A stretch of DNA of 64,000 bases, from contig VWZL01002186.1 of the NCBI GenBank assembly GCA_013396915.1, positions 1-64,000 of the forward strand. Direction: 5' to 3'. Both the position numbers and the translations under genes were made by a program. Position 1 is the first letter of the stretch. Each line of letters opens with the position of its first letter. The stretch comes from Stercorarius parasiticus (Eukaryota; Chordata; Aves; Charadriiformes; Stercorariidae). This document shows, one piece after another, positions 49,993-61,545 of the stretch. Below the pieces are notes generated by a model. It had not been told where the DNA came from and made no database searches. It saw only the letters and a program-made list of their open reading frames with translations.

Positions 49993-52900
49993 TGATTACC
50001 CTACAGCAAACTCTCCTGCCCTCGATAAGAAGAAGAAATTTGTGAACTGAAAGCTAACTGCGTATGCCTCAGGTTCTAGCAAAACCCTTTTATAGTAAAA
50101 GCTATTTCCCTGGCTATAGGCTGTATAAAATAGCATCCTAGGTATTGGATATGCATTGGAGCCCTTTAAATTATATACCCTCTGGTAGCAGATGTAGCGT
50201 CTAATGGACTTATCTAGTGTAGGAGTGAAAACAATATGTGCTATGAAAAGGTTTATACACAGGCCCTAATATAGGCCAGTATAGCTTCTTTTCCATATTT
50301 TGAGATCACAGTCTCCGCTGTCCATACCCATGAAATCCCTCAAGCAGAGCTCCCGTCTGCCTGCACCCCAGGCTCCATGGAGGTGCCAGGACCTCGCATT
50401 TTTGGAGTGCAGGACTGTGGCTCTTGCTGCTCACTGGGCTGGCCCTGCCTGAGCTGTCTCACTGTTGGAGAAGCCTTTCAGTGAGGAACTGTTGCCAAGA
50501 CTGGCCCCCTGCTCCATTCCAACAGGGCTTTACTATCAGACATATTCCTTGTGCACTCCTATGGCATGCAAAGAGTGCATACAGGGACCAGACAGCAGAT
50601 TGACCTCATGGACACCCATTTGCCACATGAGCCAAAGAGCCTGCATCAATCGCCTCGCTTGTCCAAGCAATCCAAGGCATGAAATTCATGTGCCAGAGGC
50701 TTGTAAACTGAGCTCTGCATGCACTGGGAGCGCAGAGGCCTCTTCTGAAGGGGCTGGGCAGAGAGCATCTTCTAGGTGACCTAGAAGAGGGGGGTTTGCC
50801 AGGCAATCTCTGCCATGAAGACATACCTTGTTGACCATGAGCAAGGTTCTGTGCTCTTCTCATCCACCCAGCCACCCTAGGAGCTTTAAGTGCAGGGCAG
50901 GCACAGAGCATTAAAGGACCTGCAGACTGCTCTTGTTGTTGAAACTTAGGCACTTATTGAAGTGCTTTGCTGGATTAAAGCCCTTGGACTAGAGAGTTCT
51001 TCACCAAATCGTACAATGCCATTGTCTCAAGTGGCACTTTACACCAACCTGTGCAGCCATTTTCTCTCTAGGAGCCATAATGAGAAAGCCAATATGTATC
51101 AGGTAGAAGATGGAAGAATAAATCCCAAAGTTTGCCTTTACCTCACTTTAGATCCATAAAACTTCCCCGTTGTCATCAAAGGGAAGTTGTTTGTTCCAAG
51201 CCAATTTAAATATTAATATAGGCTAAAATGTAGGATAAACAAAACCCAAGGAAAACATTTTACTATATACTATATCTATAAACCAGACAGAGCAAACCGC
51301 CAACTGGGAATAATGCTAAATGGGCACTTTAAGCTGCTCTGTGGAATGTGAGTTTGATCAATTCAGTCCAAGCCACATTAGTCTCATAAAAGCTGAGAGT
51401 AGCATTTTCTCCCAAGGGTTTCCTTTGAGGGATATTCCTCTCAGAGCGCAGTATCACAGAGGCAATTAAGGATGATAATATTTTTTGCATATACTAAGCA
51501 ACTCATGAGTCAACATTGATCAAGACATTCTTTCATCGTTATTTTTTTTAAATGCACTTCCAAGTTCACAGTGTAGTTGTCGCCGAGGTGACAGAAGCAG
51601 TAATGACTAGTGAAAATTATTGTACCACGACCCTGTGAACTACTTTTGACAAGCACATACTTTCCAGCAAGCTAGTGGGGAAAAAAATAGTCTTCTCATT
51701 AATAGTCTGTGCTCTTATTCAGGTGGAAGACAAGGTGGGTATGCTGGGAGACTTTCTAGCATTATCACCACATTCTTACTCTTCCCTCCCAGATTAACTG
51801 GCATTAATGTTCTCAGGTGTCAGTGATGGTTGCAGGCTCATTACAGGTGCTGCTTTGCTTGTATATCATTGCTGTCCCACAAGCATATAATTTATTGCTT
51901 AGAAAGGATTTCTGGATATTTTCCCAGCTGTAAAATCACAGAGGCTTATATTTAGTGCTCTGGCTGACGACAACCCTACCTGCATACATTCTCTCTCTCT
52001 CTCACATGCACACACTTGGCTTTGAACTCTGACATTTACCTTATGTCATAAATTCCTTCAATTAGCCAACATAGTGCATTAGTGTAATTGCTAGTTCTGG
52101 CCTGAATTCTCTTTTGGAATAGCTAAGCAGAATTGTAGCAATGTTGTTGTAGTTCATATCATATACGCAGTCTGCTAATAGGCATTTAAGGAGCTATTGG
52201 TGATGGTCTTGCTATGATAATGCTCTTGCTTCAAGGTTATTTATATAAAAAGGTATCTAGTCTTTGTAAAGAAAAACTGTGTGTGCCTCTGTGCTTCCTG
52301 CACAATAACGTGATGCATTGCCTTTCCCTCTGAAGTTATCATCTTGGCTTCTCTATATAAATTTTCAGCTCATTAGGACAATTCAGGCCTTAAAACTAGT
52401 GAAAAGATTGATTCAAAGGTGCCCTTGAAAATACAGGGCCATAAAATGGGAACAGTAAAACCAGCATGATCAGAAGTCGTCCAGTTCTGGACTCATTTGC
52501 TTATGTCAGACTTTTTCATGCTTTGGACCCCAAACTGCAAGATGATCCAATATTAACTAAGGTTTGGGAAAACTATGGCACCACCCAGAAGCAAGCAGTG
52601 AAACTCCCATCATGTTGCTATCAACTTCAGGGAGAGAATTTTTTTCCATGGGAAACACAAGAGGATACAGAAGGATCTGTGAATGCTACCAAGCATCACT
52701 GGATCATCACAAGGTGGGACTTCCATCAGCAACATTGCTATCGGTCAGTCCTAAATGGTTTGCATTAAGTTACTATGCTAACTCCTAGGGCCTGAGCGCC
52801 CACACAGCTACTGGATGATGGTAGGGATGGAGCGCGTACCAATCTTGCAACTTTTTTTTTGACAAGGAGCCAAGAAATCATTTTTCACAGTTGATGGAGC

Positions 52901-55900
52901 AAGGATTTTTAGAGCAGCAGAGTTCACATGTCTCCTGTCCTAACTCATTGCTAGGAGAGCCTAAGAGCTCTGCAGGACTGCCTGTCTTCATCGTATTGAT
53001 CCCTGCTGCAGCAAACACAACAGGGAAGCACCTTTAATTAAATAAGCACTCACCCTCAAGTCCATCAGTTGTTACTGAATCACTGCTGTTTGAACATGAA
53101 AATGATGTTTTGTTGGATGTTTTCAACAGTCTTTTCTAGAAAATCCAGCGTTGTTTCACATGGAAAGGGCAATGGACTTGCTTAGTTAAAGTGACTTATT
53201 CCAGACATGGAGTATTCACACCCAGAGCAATAATTAACATACTTTCAAGAAAGCACGGGGGGCTGGGACACTTTCCATTGCTCTGGGATAATAGCCTTAG
53301 TCACACTTTACAGTACCATGCCGTTTCCACGAATTTACCCATAGCGAATCATTTGTTTCTGGGGTGATTCATAGCCACGGCTGCTTCCCGTCTTCCTGGG
53401 GGCTTTCTGCAGCATGAGGCTTCTCACAGCCTCAGCAAGACGCATGCCTGAAGAAGGCTGTCACCAGCATCCAGCCCAGGCTTCTTTTCTGGCGCGACCG
53501 GGCGATAAGGGCAGCAGGCTGAACAATGGCTGCTCCTCCACAAGCAGATTAGCCTGGCCCTGCAGAACATCATGTATGTTTTAAGAGATGCTGTCAAGAA
53601 GAAAACGGCGGGTCAAATCCTTGGTGAGAGCAAATTAGCAGGGCTGTGTCAGCTGCACTGCGGCTGGTGGAGCGGTGCCAGGTGATAGGAGCCGAGGATC
53701 TGACCCCAGCTATCTAGGAAAAACAGCGTATATCTGGGGTTTGAACAATGCTGGAGAAGGGATTACTGGAATCAAAAGGAGCATAAGCTTTTTTGCTCAC
53801 TTTTCACCACTTGCGCTGTTTCCCATTGTCTCTGCTGCAGCGCCGATACTGGGCAGGTCTGGCCTCTGTGAATGCATTTTTGGCTCTCGTGGGATTGCAA
53901 AATGACTGCTGTAATGAGGCTTTCTCACTGAGATTAGAAAAAGCTGCAAAAGACTCGCAAGCGTGTTGAATTTCTATCCAACGGAAGGCTGTATCCCATC
54001 CCTCCTCTCTTCAGGTGGAGGCGGCCTGATGCTGAGGAACAACAGCAGCGGAATTTGCTGTCCCGTGGCACCCCAGCCCACTGGCACCCGCCGGGGACCC
54101 CGGAAGGATGCGATGCTGCTGCAGCTCTGCTGCGGGGGTAGCACAGAGAGGAGGGGACAGACCCCCCTCTGCCCCCCGGCAAGCCACAAACACAACGTTC
54201 TCTGCGGGAATGTCAAGTGCATTATGAGGACTGACAGAAATGTCATAGCACATCGCCAGTGCTTTCATCCCCTCACCAGAAATAAAACACATGTCAGGTC
54301 ACAGAAGGCTGTTTTCGCTCTTACCAACAGTGCCGGCTGTTGTCTGGCTGTGCAGGACCTCCCAGCCCCTCCAAAGGCATTTTTGATGCCAGGGAAACAG
54401 CATTTTATGAAAACGCTTCCCTCTCTCTCCCTCTCAGAGTAGGTTTTTTTGGTCACTCAAGCCTGAAATAAAAGGTCCAGCTAGATGGAGCCTGTTGCTT
54501 CAGGTACAGCTTCATTTGCTGGGGTTTTGATATCACTCAAACCAGGATTTTTCTAGCTTTCATGGAATGTGGCTAAACTTTTTGCACAGTTTGTCCTTCA
54601 GAAGTTCCCAGATGTCTCAGCTGACACTTCCCTGGCATATATTTCAGGGAAAGAAAGATGTAAAAAAAAGCTGTCACTCATCTGACTGTATTTTTTCTTG
54701 CTACCGTGCTATAATGGTGTTGATAAATACTGAGGAAAATTGGTGTCAGCTCCGCTTTTCTCCCTGACTGCCAGGACATGTCCAGCTCCAGTTTGCTGGG
54801 TGATCTGAAAACTTGGTTGGCAGGTGGCCTGTATGGTTTTGTCCACAGTTTTGGCCTGCTCTTTTTCACACTCATTTTACCCCCCCAGGATTTAGAGGGT
54901 TCCCCAGAAGTTGTCTTTGCTTCTCTGGCTTTGGTCAGACAGCGTACTAACGATCATGTTTAATAGTAGGTGTCCAATTAATGCTTCTTATTCAGTGATC
55001 CAGTTACCAAAGGCTGTTTGTTTTATTAATTCTGTAGAAATCTGCCCTGATCATTTGCCTGGATCTATTCAGTACTTAAACTGTGAAATCAATTTTAATA
55101 GGACTCAAGGGACGTGCATGTAACCCTCCATATGTCCCCAAGTGTGTCTCATTCTCCAACGAGGTAAAAAAGGCCCATTAGTCTGTAGCTAATATTTTGC
55201 TTGATAAAGTAGGTATCAGGCACTGATGAACGAGAAAGCAAAGTGTCTTAAGTCTCTACAGATTCGGTTAAGAAACTAACTGCTAAGATGAGCACTAAAA
55301 CAGGTCCATGCTTTTGGCAAATCAGCCGGAGGCATCTGCTTCACACTGATGCAGGTTTCTATCAGCCTTCTGCCTCCAGATGGGTTTGATCCTAGAGGTA
55401 TCTGAGGTTTTCCACAAGAGTGTTTCTGCCTTCCATCTTCCATCTGAGCTCACTAAAGACCCTACAGAATTGCTTACAGATGTAGAGGCTTGTCCCATTG
55501 CTTTTAGCCAAATGTCTTCTCCTCACTCTTATTAAGTATCCAAATATTTGGACCTTTAGCATCTGGGGTTAGTGACCACCCTCTGCTCCACTTGCGGCAC
55601 TGCCCAGCATGACCAAGTCTTGATGTCTGGCTGGAAATCTTACACACTGCTACTTGGACACTTCCCTAGCTGCAGTGGTTTTCCCAGGAAAAGGTCTGCA
55701 TTCCCATACTGCCTGGCTGAGAAGCTGAAACTGCCCTTTAAGGTAATTCAGGTGGTAAGAGGTGGTGGCAACTTAAGACTGCACTTATTACACAGCACAA
55801 CTGAGAGGGCTTAGTCAGAGGAAGGCACCTAGCTGTAATGTTAACTATTTTCCCATTATCTCCATAATCTTTGTGTCTGGAGGCTCTCCTGGGTTCCACA

Positions 55901-56714
55901 CAGGTATTGCAGTTTCTATACATTTCCTCCTCACGCACAATCAGCAGCAACACATCTTTTTTTGTAACCGATAATCTGGTTACTGTAAGAAGGCAGGCCG
56001 ATGTGGGTGCGTTTTCTTTTATCGGTAGCTTTTGAAGCGATCAGTCACAGTTTTCTAAAGACTGCCTCAAATGAGCGTCAGTCCCACTATTAATAATTTT
56101 ATTTCAAGGTGAGCTCATGGGCATGGCAAGTCCCCAGCACAGCAATTACTTGGGGTGCTTAAGAGCAATGAGAGCTCCTGGAAAATTTGATAGAGTACTA
56201 ATTATAACAGAAAGGTTTTTAATGATTACTTTCTGTTCAAAGATGGAGGAACAAAATAAGGCGTATCTTCTGCATATATCCTGAGTGCTTGCAAATAAAT
56301 TTTACTTGCATGAGGGGCCTTATGGATGCTCTAATAAGAAATACCTCAGTCCACACAGGAGCTCTGGCTTAGTCAGGGTCAACAAGCGACTGCACCTCTG
56401 TTGTGGCACTACCCAAATTCTTTATATTTCTGCTTTCAGAGCCTCAGTTTCTTTCTCTTCACCTCTCAAAATCAACAGAGAGTCAATCTTTTTTTTAAAC
56501 AACACTTTCTATACCAACTGTCAACCTTCTAATAAAAAACCTTCCTTCCTTTTTTTTTAATCGCTTCCGTGCTCTTTCTGTGATATACACAGGTCCCTGA
56601 CTCAGTCCTGTTGTATAGTGCACCCTTGGTCACGCTGGTAAGTTAAGCAGGAGTGTGGAAGTGTTTCCAAGATCAAGGTCAAAATGATCTTCCTACTCCA
56701 GATGGGTGGTGTTT
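49993..56714. other. Unique sequence, no supported gene
   Basis: No recognisable exon. A CT run (51,990-52,002) followed by CA units is a minor microsatellite. The 159-codon plus frame at 53,963-54,442 overlaps long minus frames in a GC-richer patch and shows no domain. Nothing else stands out. Confidence 0.55.
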
Positions 56715-57465
56715 AGAATCATAGAATCATCCAGGCTGGAAAAGACGTTTGACATCATCGAGTCCAACCGTAAAGCTAACACTGCCAAGTCCAACACTAA
56801 ACCATGTCCCTCAGCACCACATCTACATGTCTTTTAAATACCCCCAGGGATGGTGACTCCACCACTTCCCTGGGCAGCCTGTTCCAATGCTTGACAACTG
56901 AAGAATGCATTTCACTGAAGAAATTTTTCCTAATATCCAATCTAAACCTCCCCTGGCACAACTTGAGGCTGTTTCCTTTTGTCCTACTGTTTGTTACTTG
57001 GAAGAAGAGACCGACCCTCACCTCGCTACAACCTCCTTCCAGGTAGTTGTAGAGAGCAACGAAGTCTCCCCTCAGCTTCCTTTTCTCCAGGTTAAACAAT
57101 CCCAGTTCCCTCAGCCCCTCTTCATAGGACTTGTTCTCTAGACCCTTCACCAGCTTTGTTCCCCTTCTTTGGACGCGCTCCAGCACCTCAATGTCTTTCT
57201 TGTACTGAGGGGCCCAAAACTGGACACAGTACTCAAGGTGCAGCCTCACCAGTGCTGAGGACAGGGGGACGATTGGTTCCCTAGTCCTGCCAGACACACA
57301 ATTTCTGATACAAGCCAGGATGCTGTTGGCCTTCTTGGCCACCTGGGCACACCGCTGGCTCACATTCAGCTGGCTGTCGACCATCATCCCCAGGTCCTTT
57401 TCCTCCAGGCAGCTTTTCAGCCACTCTTCCCCATGCTTGTAACATTGCATGGGGTTGTTGTGACC
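56715..57465 (-). mobile_element. CR1 LINE, 5'-truncated, minus strand
   Basis: The element reads right to left. It starts within ORF2 ([16 protein letters not shown]) near 57,465 and runs through [72 protein letters not shown] and [18 protein letters not shown]. It then gives a 3' UTR and the terminal octamers, seen on the plus strand as 'tagaatcatagaatcat' at 56,715-56,731. Its 3' UTR ('catcgagtccaaccgtaaag' on the plus strand) differs from the copies at 1 and 30 kb, so it is another subfamily. It is strongly 5'-truncated, as is usual for CR1. Confidence 0.97.
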
Positions 57466-57504
57466 TAACAACAATTTATTAAAGACTGTTTTAAGATAAA
57501 CCAA
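56797..57504 (-). pseudogene. CR1 ORF2 C-terminal fragment (235 codons open)
   Basis: This frame follows the CR1 polyprotein tail without a stop for about 220 codons. The first ~14 residues ([14 protein letters not shown]) come from the host flank and read into CR1 by chance. Neither the endonuclease nor the catalytic reverse-transcriptase motifs are included, so no enzyme activity is expected. A small insertion near [14 protein letters not shown] keeps the frame. Confidence 0.9.
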
Positions 57505-59845
57505 CCCTTGTTCCCCAAAGACATATAACCCAGAATATTTCTGTGGCCCTTTTTACATTTTACTAGGTGATGAATTTTACGTTTTTTCAACAATTGAGTT
57601 CCTAAATGCACAGGCACTTAGCAAATAAATCCAAAGTCAGATTATTGTCATTTAAATGCATCAGTGGATATCATCACATAATATCAGGAAATGAGCCAGT
57701 CCTTCCATTTTAATTTTGCATTGAAATAAATGTATTCCAATAATACTATCAAAAGTAAACCACAGAGGTGCTGGGATGTGATAGATTTATTAAGATACAG
57801 CATGTACTTTTTATATGAAAATATCCTCCAGAATCTGTGAAGTTTAACACATTCTTGTATTATAAACATAAATTATTCATAAATAATTTCACTTACAGGT
57901 TTGATACTTCATAAAGTATAATTTCCAGTAAGATGAGCATTTTGAGAGGATCTTCTCTTTGAAGAGAAGTGTAAATAGTCGTATGTTGATATAAAGAAAC
58001 TGAGTCTTTCATTATAGTAGAGTCATCTGAAATCCAAATGCAGTGGTCCTAAATTTGCCCTGTGCTTCAAAAGTATAAGGAATATATCGCTTGCATAGCA
58101 AATAATTTAAAGCCCAATTTAGAAGCCCCTTTTTAAAGATAATAGAGCTCTTCCTCTGCCTGAGGACATTCAGGGACGGGTAATAATCTAACTATTTCAA
58201 ATCTTCACTCCCCAAAAAACCTCCTAACTTCGATGTGCTGGTTGCCATCTTGGTCATGGCATTTGATAAATGGTAAGACCAGAGAGGTGCATGCTTGGTC
58301 TTCTGTAAGCAGGTCAGTATGAAGTGCCCGAATGCACGGCCTTGTCCCCACAAGGGCTGATCTCTTTCTGCCGCAGCCAAAGAAAACTGCAGCAGCTCTG
58401 TTTACTTCAAGGGGAGTTGGAAATACTGAGCATCTTCTGAAAAATCAGGCTGCTCATATACAATGCGTATGTGTAGGCTTGAAAATTTTGGCCAGAGTGC
58501 TTTACTTCATTTTATTCACCTGTACCTGATCTCATGCAACCAGCAAGACTGTGCCATAAGGGAGGAGTGCAATTGCACAAGCCGCACACATTTGTGCAAG
58601 AACAACCACAGGAGGAAACACTTGGATACCACCACTCTCAGCAAGCCATTTTAATACCATCTGTGGGGTTTTTTAAACTACAGATGGACTGTGACTTTTT
58701 AAGAGAGTTCCTTCTTCCCAGGCAACAGTGTTTGAAACACTGCCTGTGACAGCACTTGCTTGTCCACTGCTATAAACCAGATTATTGATCAATCCACTAA
58801 CACGTCCCTTGCTTCCTAGAGCAATTTCACGTGTATGGACATTTCTGTCCTATCATCCAGAGCAGACCCCAACAAGGAGCCCATGCAGGCGCTGGGAAAG
58901 GACAGCTACCCACGGGTAGGAAGTGGCCTCCTCAAGGCCAGTAGATTTGGAGCTCTTCAAGTAACTTACTCAGGTAAAATACATCGCTCTTCCTTTCTTT
59001 AAGACAGTGAGATGTTCTTTAGTGCTTAAGCACTACATCTGTTGTATCTTTTTTGCTCATCTGTAATTATCCTCTCTAAAAAACAGAGTGTTGAGGAATA
59101 CTTACCCTCAGTCTCTTTTTTCCAATAAATAAAACTAATGACTGTTTTAATACTTAGAATCATTCTTATCTAAAAAAGTAAAGACTCAAATATAATCCAG
59201 GATGAAACCAACTTGTTTAGCCTGCTAGTCTGTGTTATTAGCTTGAGTGGTTTTTTAGAAGTGAAAAAATCAAATTCCCACAAAAGTAAAAAATTGAGTG
59301 TCATTCCTTAGTGACTGTTTTTCCTGATTTAGGAACCAGATTATGTAGAAAAGATGGGCCCAAATTTTGCTCTCATTTGCATCAGCCTAGCTCAATTCAA
59401 TTCAATGACAGCAGTTCCCAGCACAGTTATAATAGATGTTTCTTTCTGGAGCTCCTGGAGCATCACAGCTCAATAGCAAAAAAAGGCAAATGAATGCTTT
59501 CAAACCTGTTTGGTTAAATATCCAGTAAAATGAAACAATTTAGGCAGCATATGGTGGTGTCACTTTCACAAAACATGTCCTCACCAGCATGCTATGAAGA
59601 TGGTATAGATAATGTAAAAAAACAGGGAAATACAGTAAATAAGTCAGAGAGTAGCGCGAAGAAGAGCCCTGGGAACAAGGAAAGAAGCCACAGAGATCAA
59701 CCAAACTGAAGCAGAAATATCACAGAGCAACAGAGCTCAACGCAGACAAGGAATACTTCGTGTTCAGCTGGAATGTACTCCCTTGTTTTAAATAGCAAGC
59801 AGTTTCTTATGCCTCTCTAATATGAACACAGAATTGCTACCAACA
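57466..59845. other. Unique sequence, no supported gene
   Basis: AT-rich with no recognisable exon, repeat family or RNA gene. Confidence 0.6.
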
Positions 59846-59894
59846 TACATGTGTGTGTGTATGTATGTATGTAGATACGTATACATATATATGT
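59846..59894. repeat. Compound TG / TATG / TA microsatellite
   Basis: Consecutive blocks of GTGTGT, ATGTATGT and ATACATATAT form a ~49-base imperfect microsatellite. Confidence 0.9.
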
Positions 59895-61439
59895 GAAATT
59901 AGCACCACATCTTAAAAATATAACTAGGGTTTTAACATAAATATTGCTTGATGGCTAAATGTCATGAAACAAATCCATTTATTATAGCAATGTTTATGTG
60001 GCTGATCTTCTGAACACATGACTTACACACAGCTGAATATACCTATTTTCTTGATGTTCGTCTTGGCTGTTGGATGTTTCAGGCTTATCTGTATCTAAGG
60101 ACAGGATACCTGGGGAAAGCAAAGGCACGGGGTCAGAGGAAGAACACAAAGGATTTTAGAGGCTTGGCACAGGAAAGCCAGGGAAATCTGCCGGATTGAG
60201 GATATCTACTGTTCTGGCCTGAAAAAACACATATTACCAAGCTCGCACGTACATGGCAAGGTGCAGTACAGCCCAGCTCTGCCTGACGGGACTCCCAGCA
60301 TGTGTAACTTGGAGCCACGCTGCCCAGCAGGGCTTTATCTGGGCACATATGACAGGTGGCTTTCCAGGGTGCAAAAGAAAACCACTAAAAAAAAAAGCAG
60401 CCAGTTGCAGTGAAAATACAGGAAAAGTCCCATGATCTCCCTAGGAGCAGACTTCAGTCTTACACTGTGGAAAGCTCTCACATTTTGCATGATGGCCGGC
60501 ACCATCTCTCCCCTCTGCTGATGAGCACTGCGCTGGGCCGCTCATACTGGGAGCACCAGCGTGGATGTTCGTTCACAGGACCATGTCAGGGCAGTGCCGG
60601 TGGGAACTGCATCTACCTGCAGCGCGGTGGGAAGAAGTAACCATCACGCACAGAGGAAGCCTTCTCTGTTTTCATCTGAGTGAACCTATTAGGACAAACT
60701 GGTTTTGCCTGGGGAGAATACACTCCTGCCCAGGCAATATGCAGTGTGCGCTGGATTGCACACACAATTTACCAGCCACACGCAGGTATCCTTATTCAAT
60801 CCTGCCAGCGCTATCAGCATCTGCCTCGCCGCCAGCCAGAAAACCCTTAGTCCCTCCATTCGTGTCTAGGGAAAAAAAGGTGGTTCCCCTCGGGGGAAGC
60901 GCCGCTGGCAGATCCCCCTCCACCTGACCCAGGCTGGCGTTGAGATGACCTGGTCAGGGGTTGTGGGATGGGCTTCAGCGGAAACAAGCTTCCCCCATCA
61001 CTCTCAGTTCCCCTTTGCCAGCCACAGAGGTTTTTGAGTTATTCCTGCCTATTGCACCAAAGCGCAGATTATTAGCTGATGTGTCAGCCTGTAATTTGTT
61101 TCACGATGTGAGCCCGTATGCCTGAGTGGTTCTGTTCCCCTCTCTTTCAATAAAGCCAGTCCATCCTTTAATTCAATTACAGCTCTTTTAGCTGGCGTCC
61201 TCACAGATCCCAGCAAACCATTCTCTTTGCTTTGTGGGTGATAAGGATACCAGCACCTCCAGATTATTGAACTCAATTTTTATGCAAGCTACAAAGACAA
61301 GGGGACACTATTTTTTCAGTGAGCCCATCCTGATCCTCTGAGGTGCTGAGCTCTTGTTCTACTCCAGAAACCCTCCTTTGCTTCAGAGGAATGAAATGCT
61401 CCTCAGCATGAGCTCAGCACCTTGCAGAACCCCACAATT
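59895..61439. other. Unique sequence, no supported gene
   Basis: No exon is assigned. The part 61,060-61,275 has balanced composition with repeated short TAAT/ATTA cores ('gattattagctgatgtg', 'taattcaattacagc') and could be regulatory, but the sequence alone does not show it. Confidence 0.55.
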
Positions 61440-61545
61440 AAGTAATTTCCTGAAGGCCATGGAGTGAATCAGACACAGCGCCAAGAATTTAACACAGCTT
61501 CCTGAGTCCATCCCTTGCTAACCATGAGCACAAAACCATGCTCTG
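61440..61545 (+). mobile_element. Ancient MIR/L3-like repeat relic
   Basis: The order 'cctgaaggccatggagtgaatcag', 'cagcgccaagaatttaacac', 'agcttcctgagtccatccc', 'ttgctaaccatgagc' follows the amniote MIR/L3 tail (a 'cccaaggtca ... gtcagtggcagagccaggaattgaaccc ... ctgactcccag ... ctctaaccac' pattern) with heavy substitution. The match is better than in the 19.3-kb copy, and the orientation is the same. Confidence 0.6.

Noticed and set aside
53963..54442. 159-codon plus-strand frame
   Set aside because: It overlaps three minus-strand frames in a GC-richer, stop-poor patch and shows no family signature.
56620..56665. 5S-rRNA-like words ('taagttaagcaggag')
   Set aside because: Only a short internal-promoter-like word matches. 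The arms and the remaining boxes are missing.
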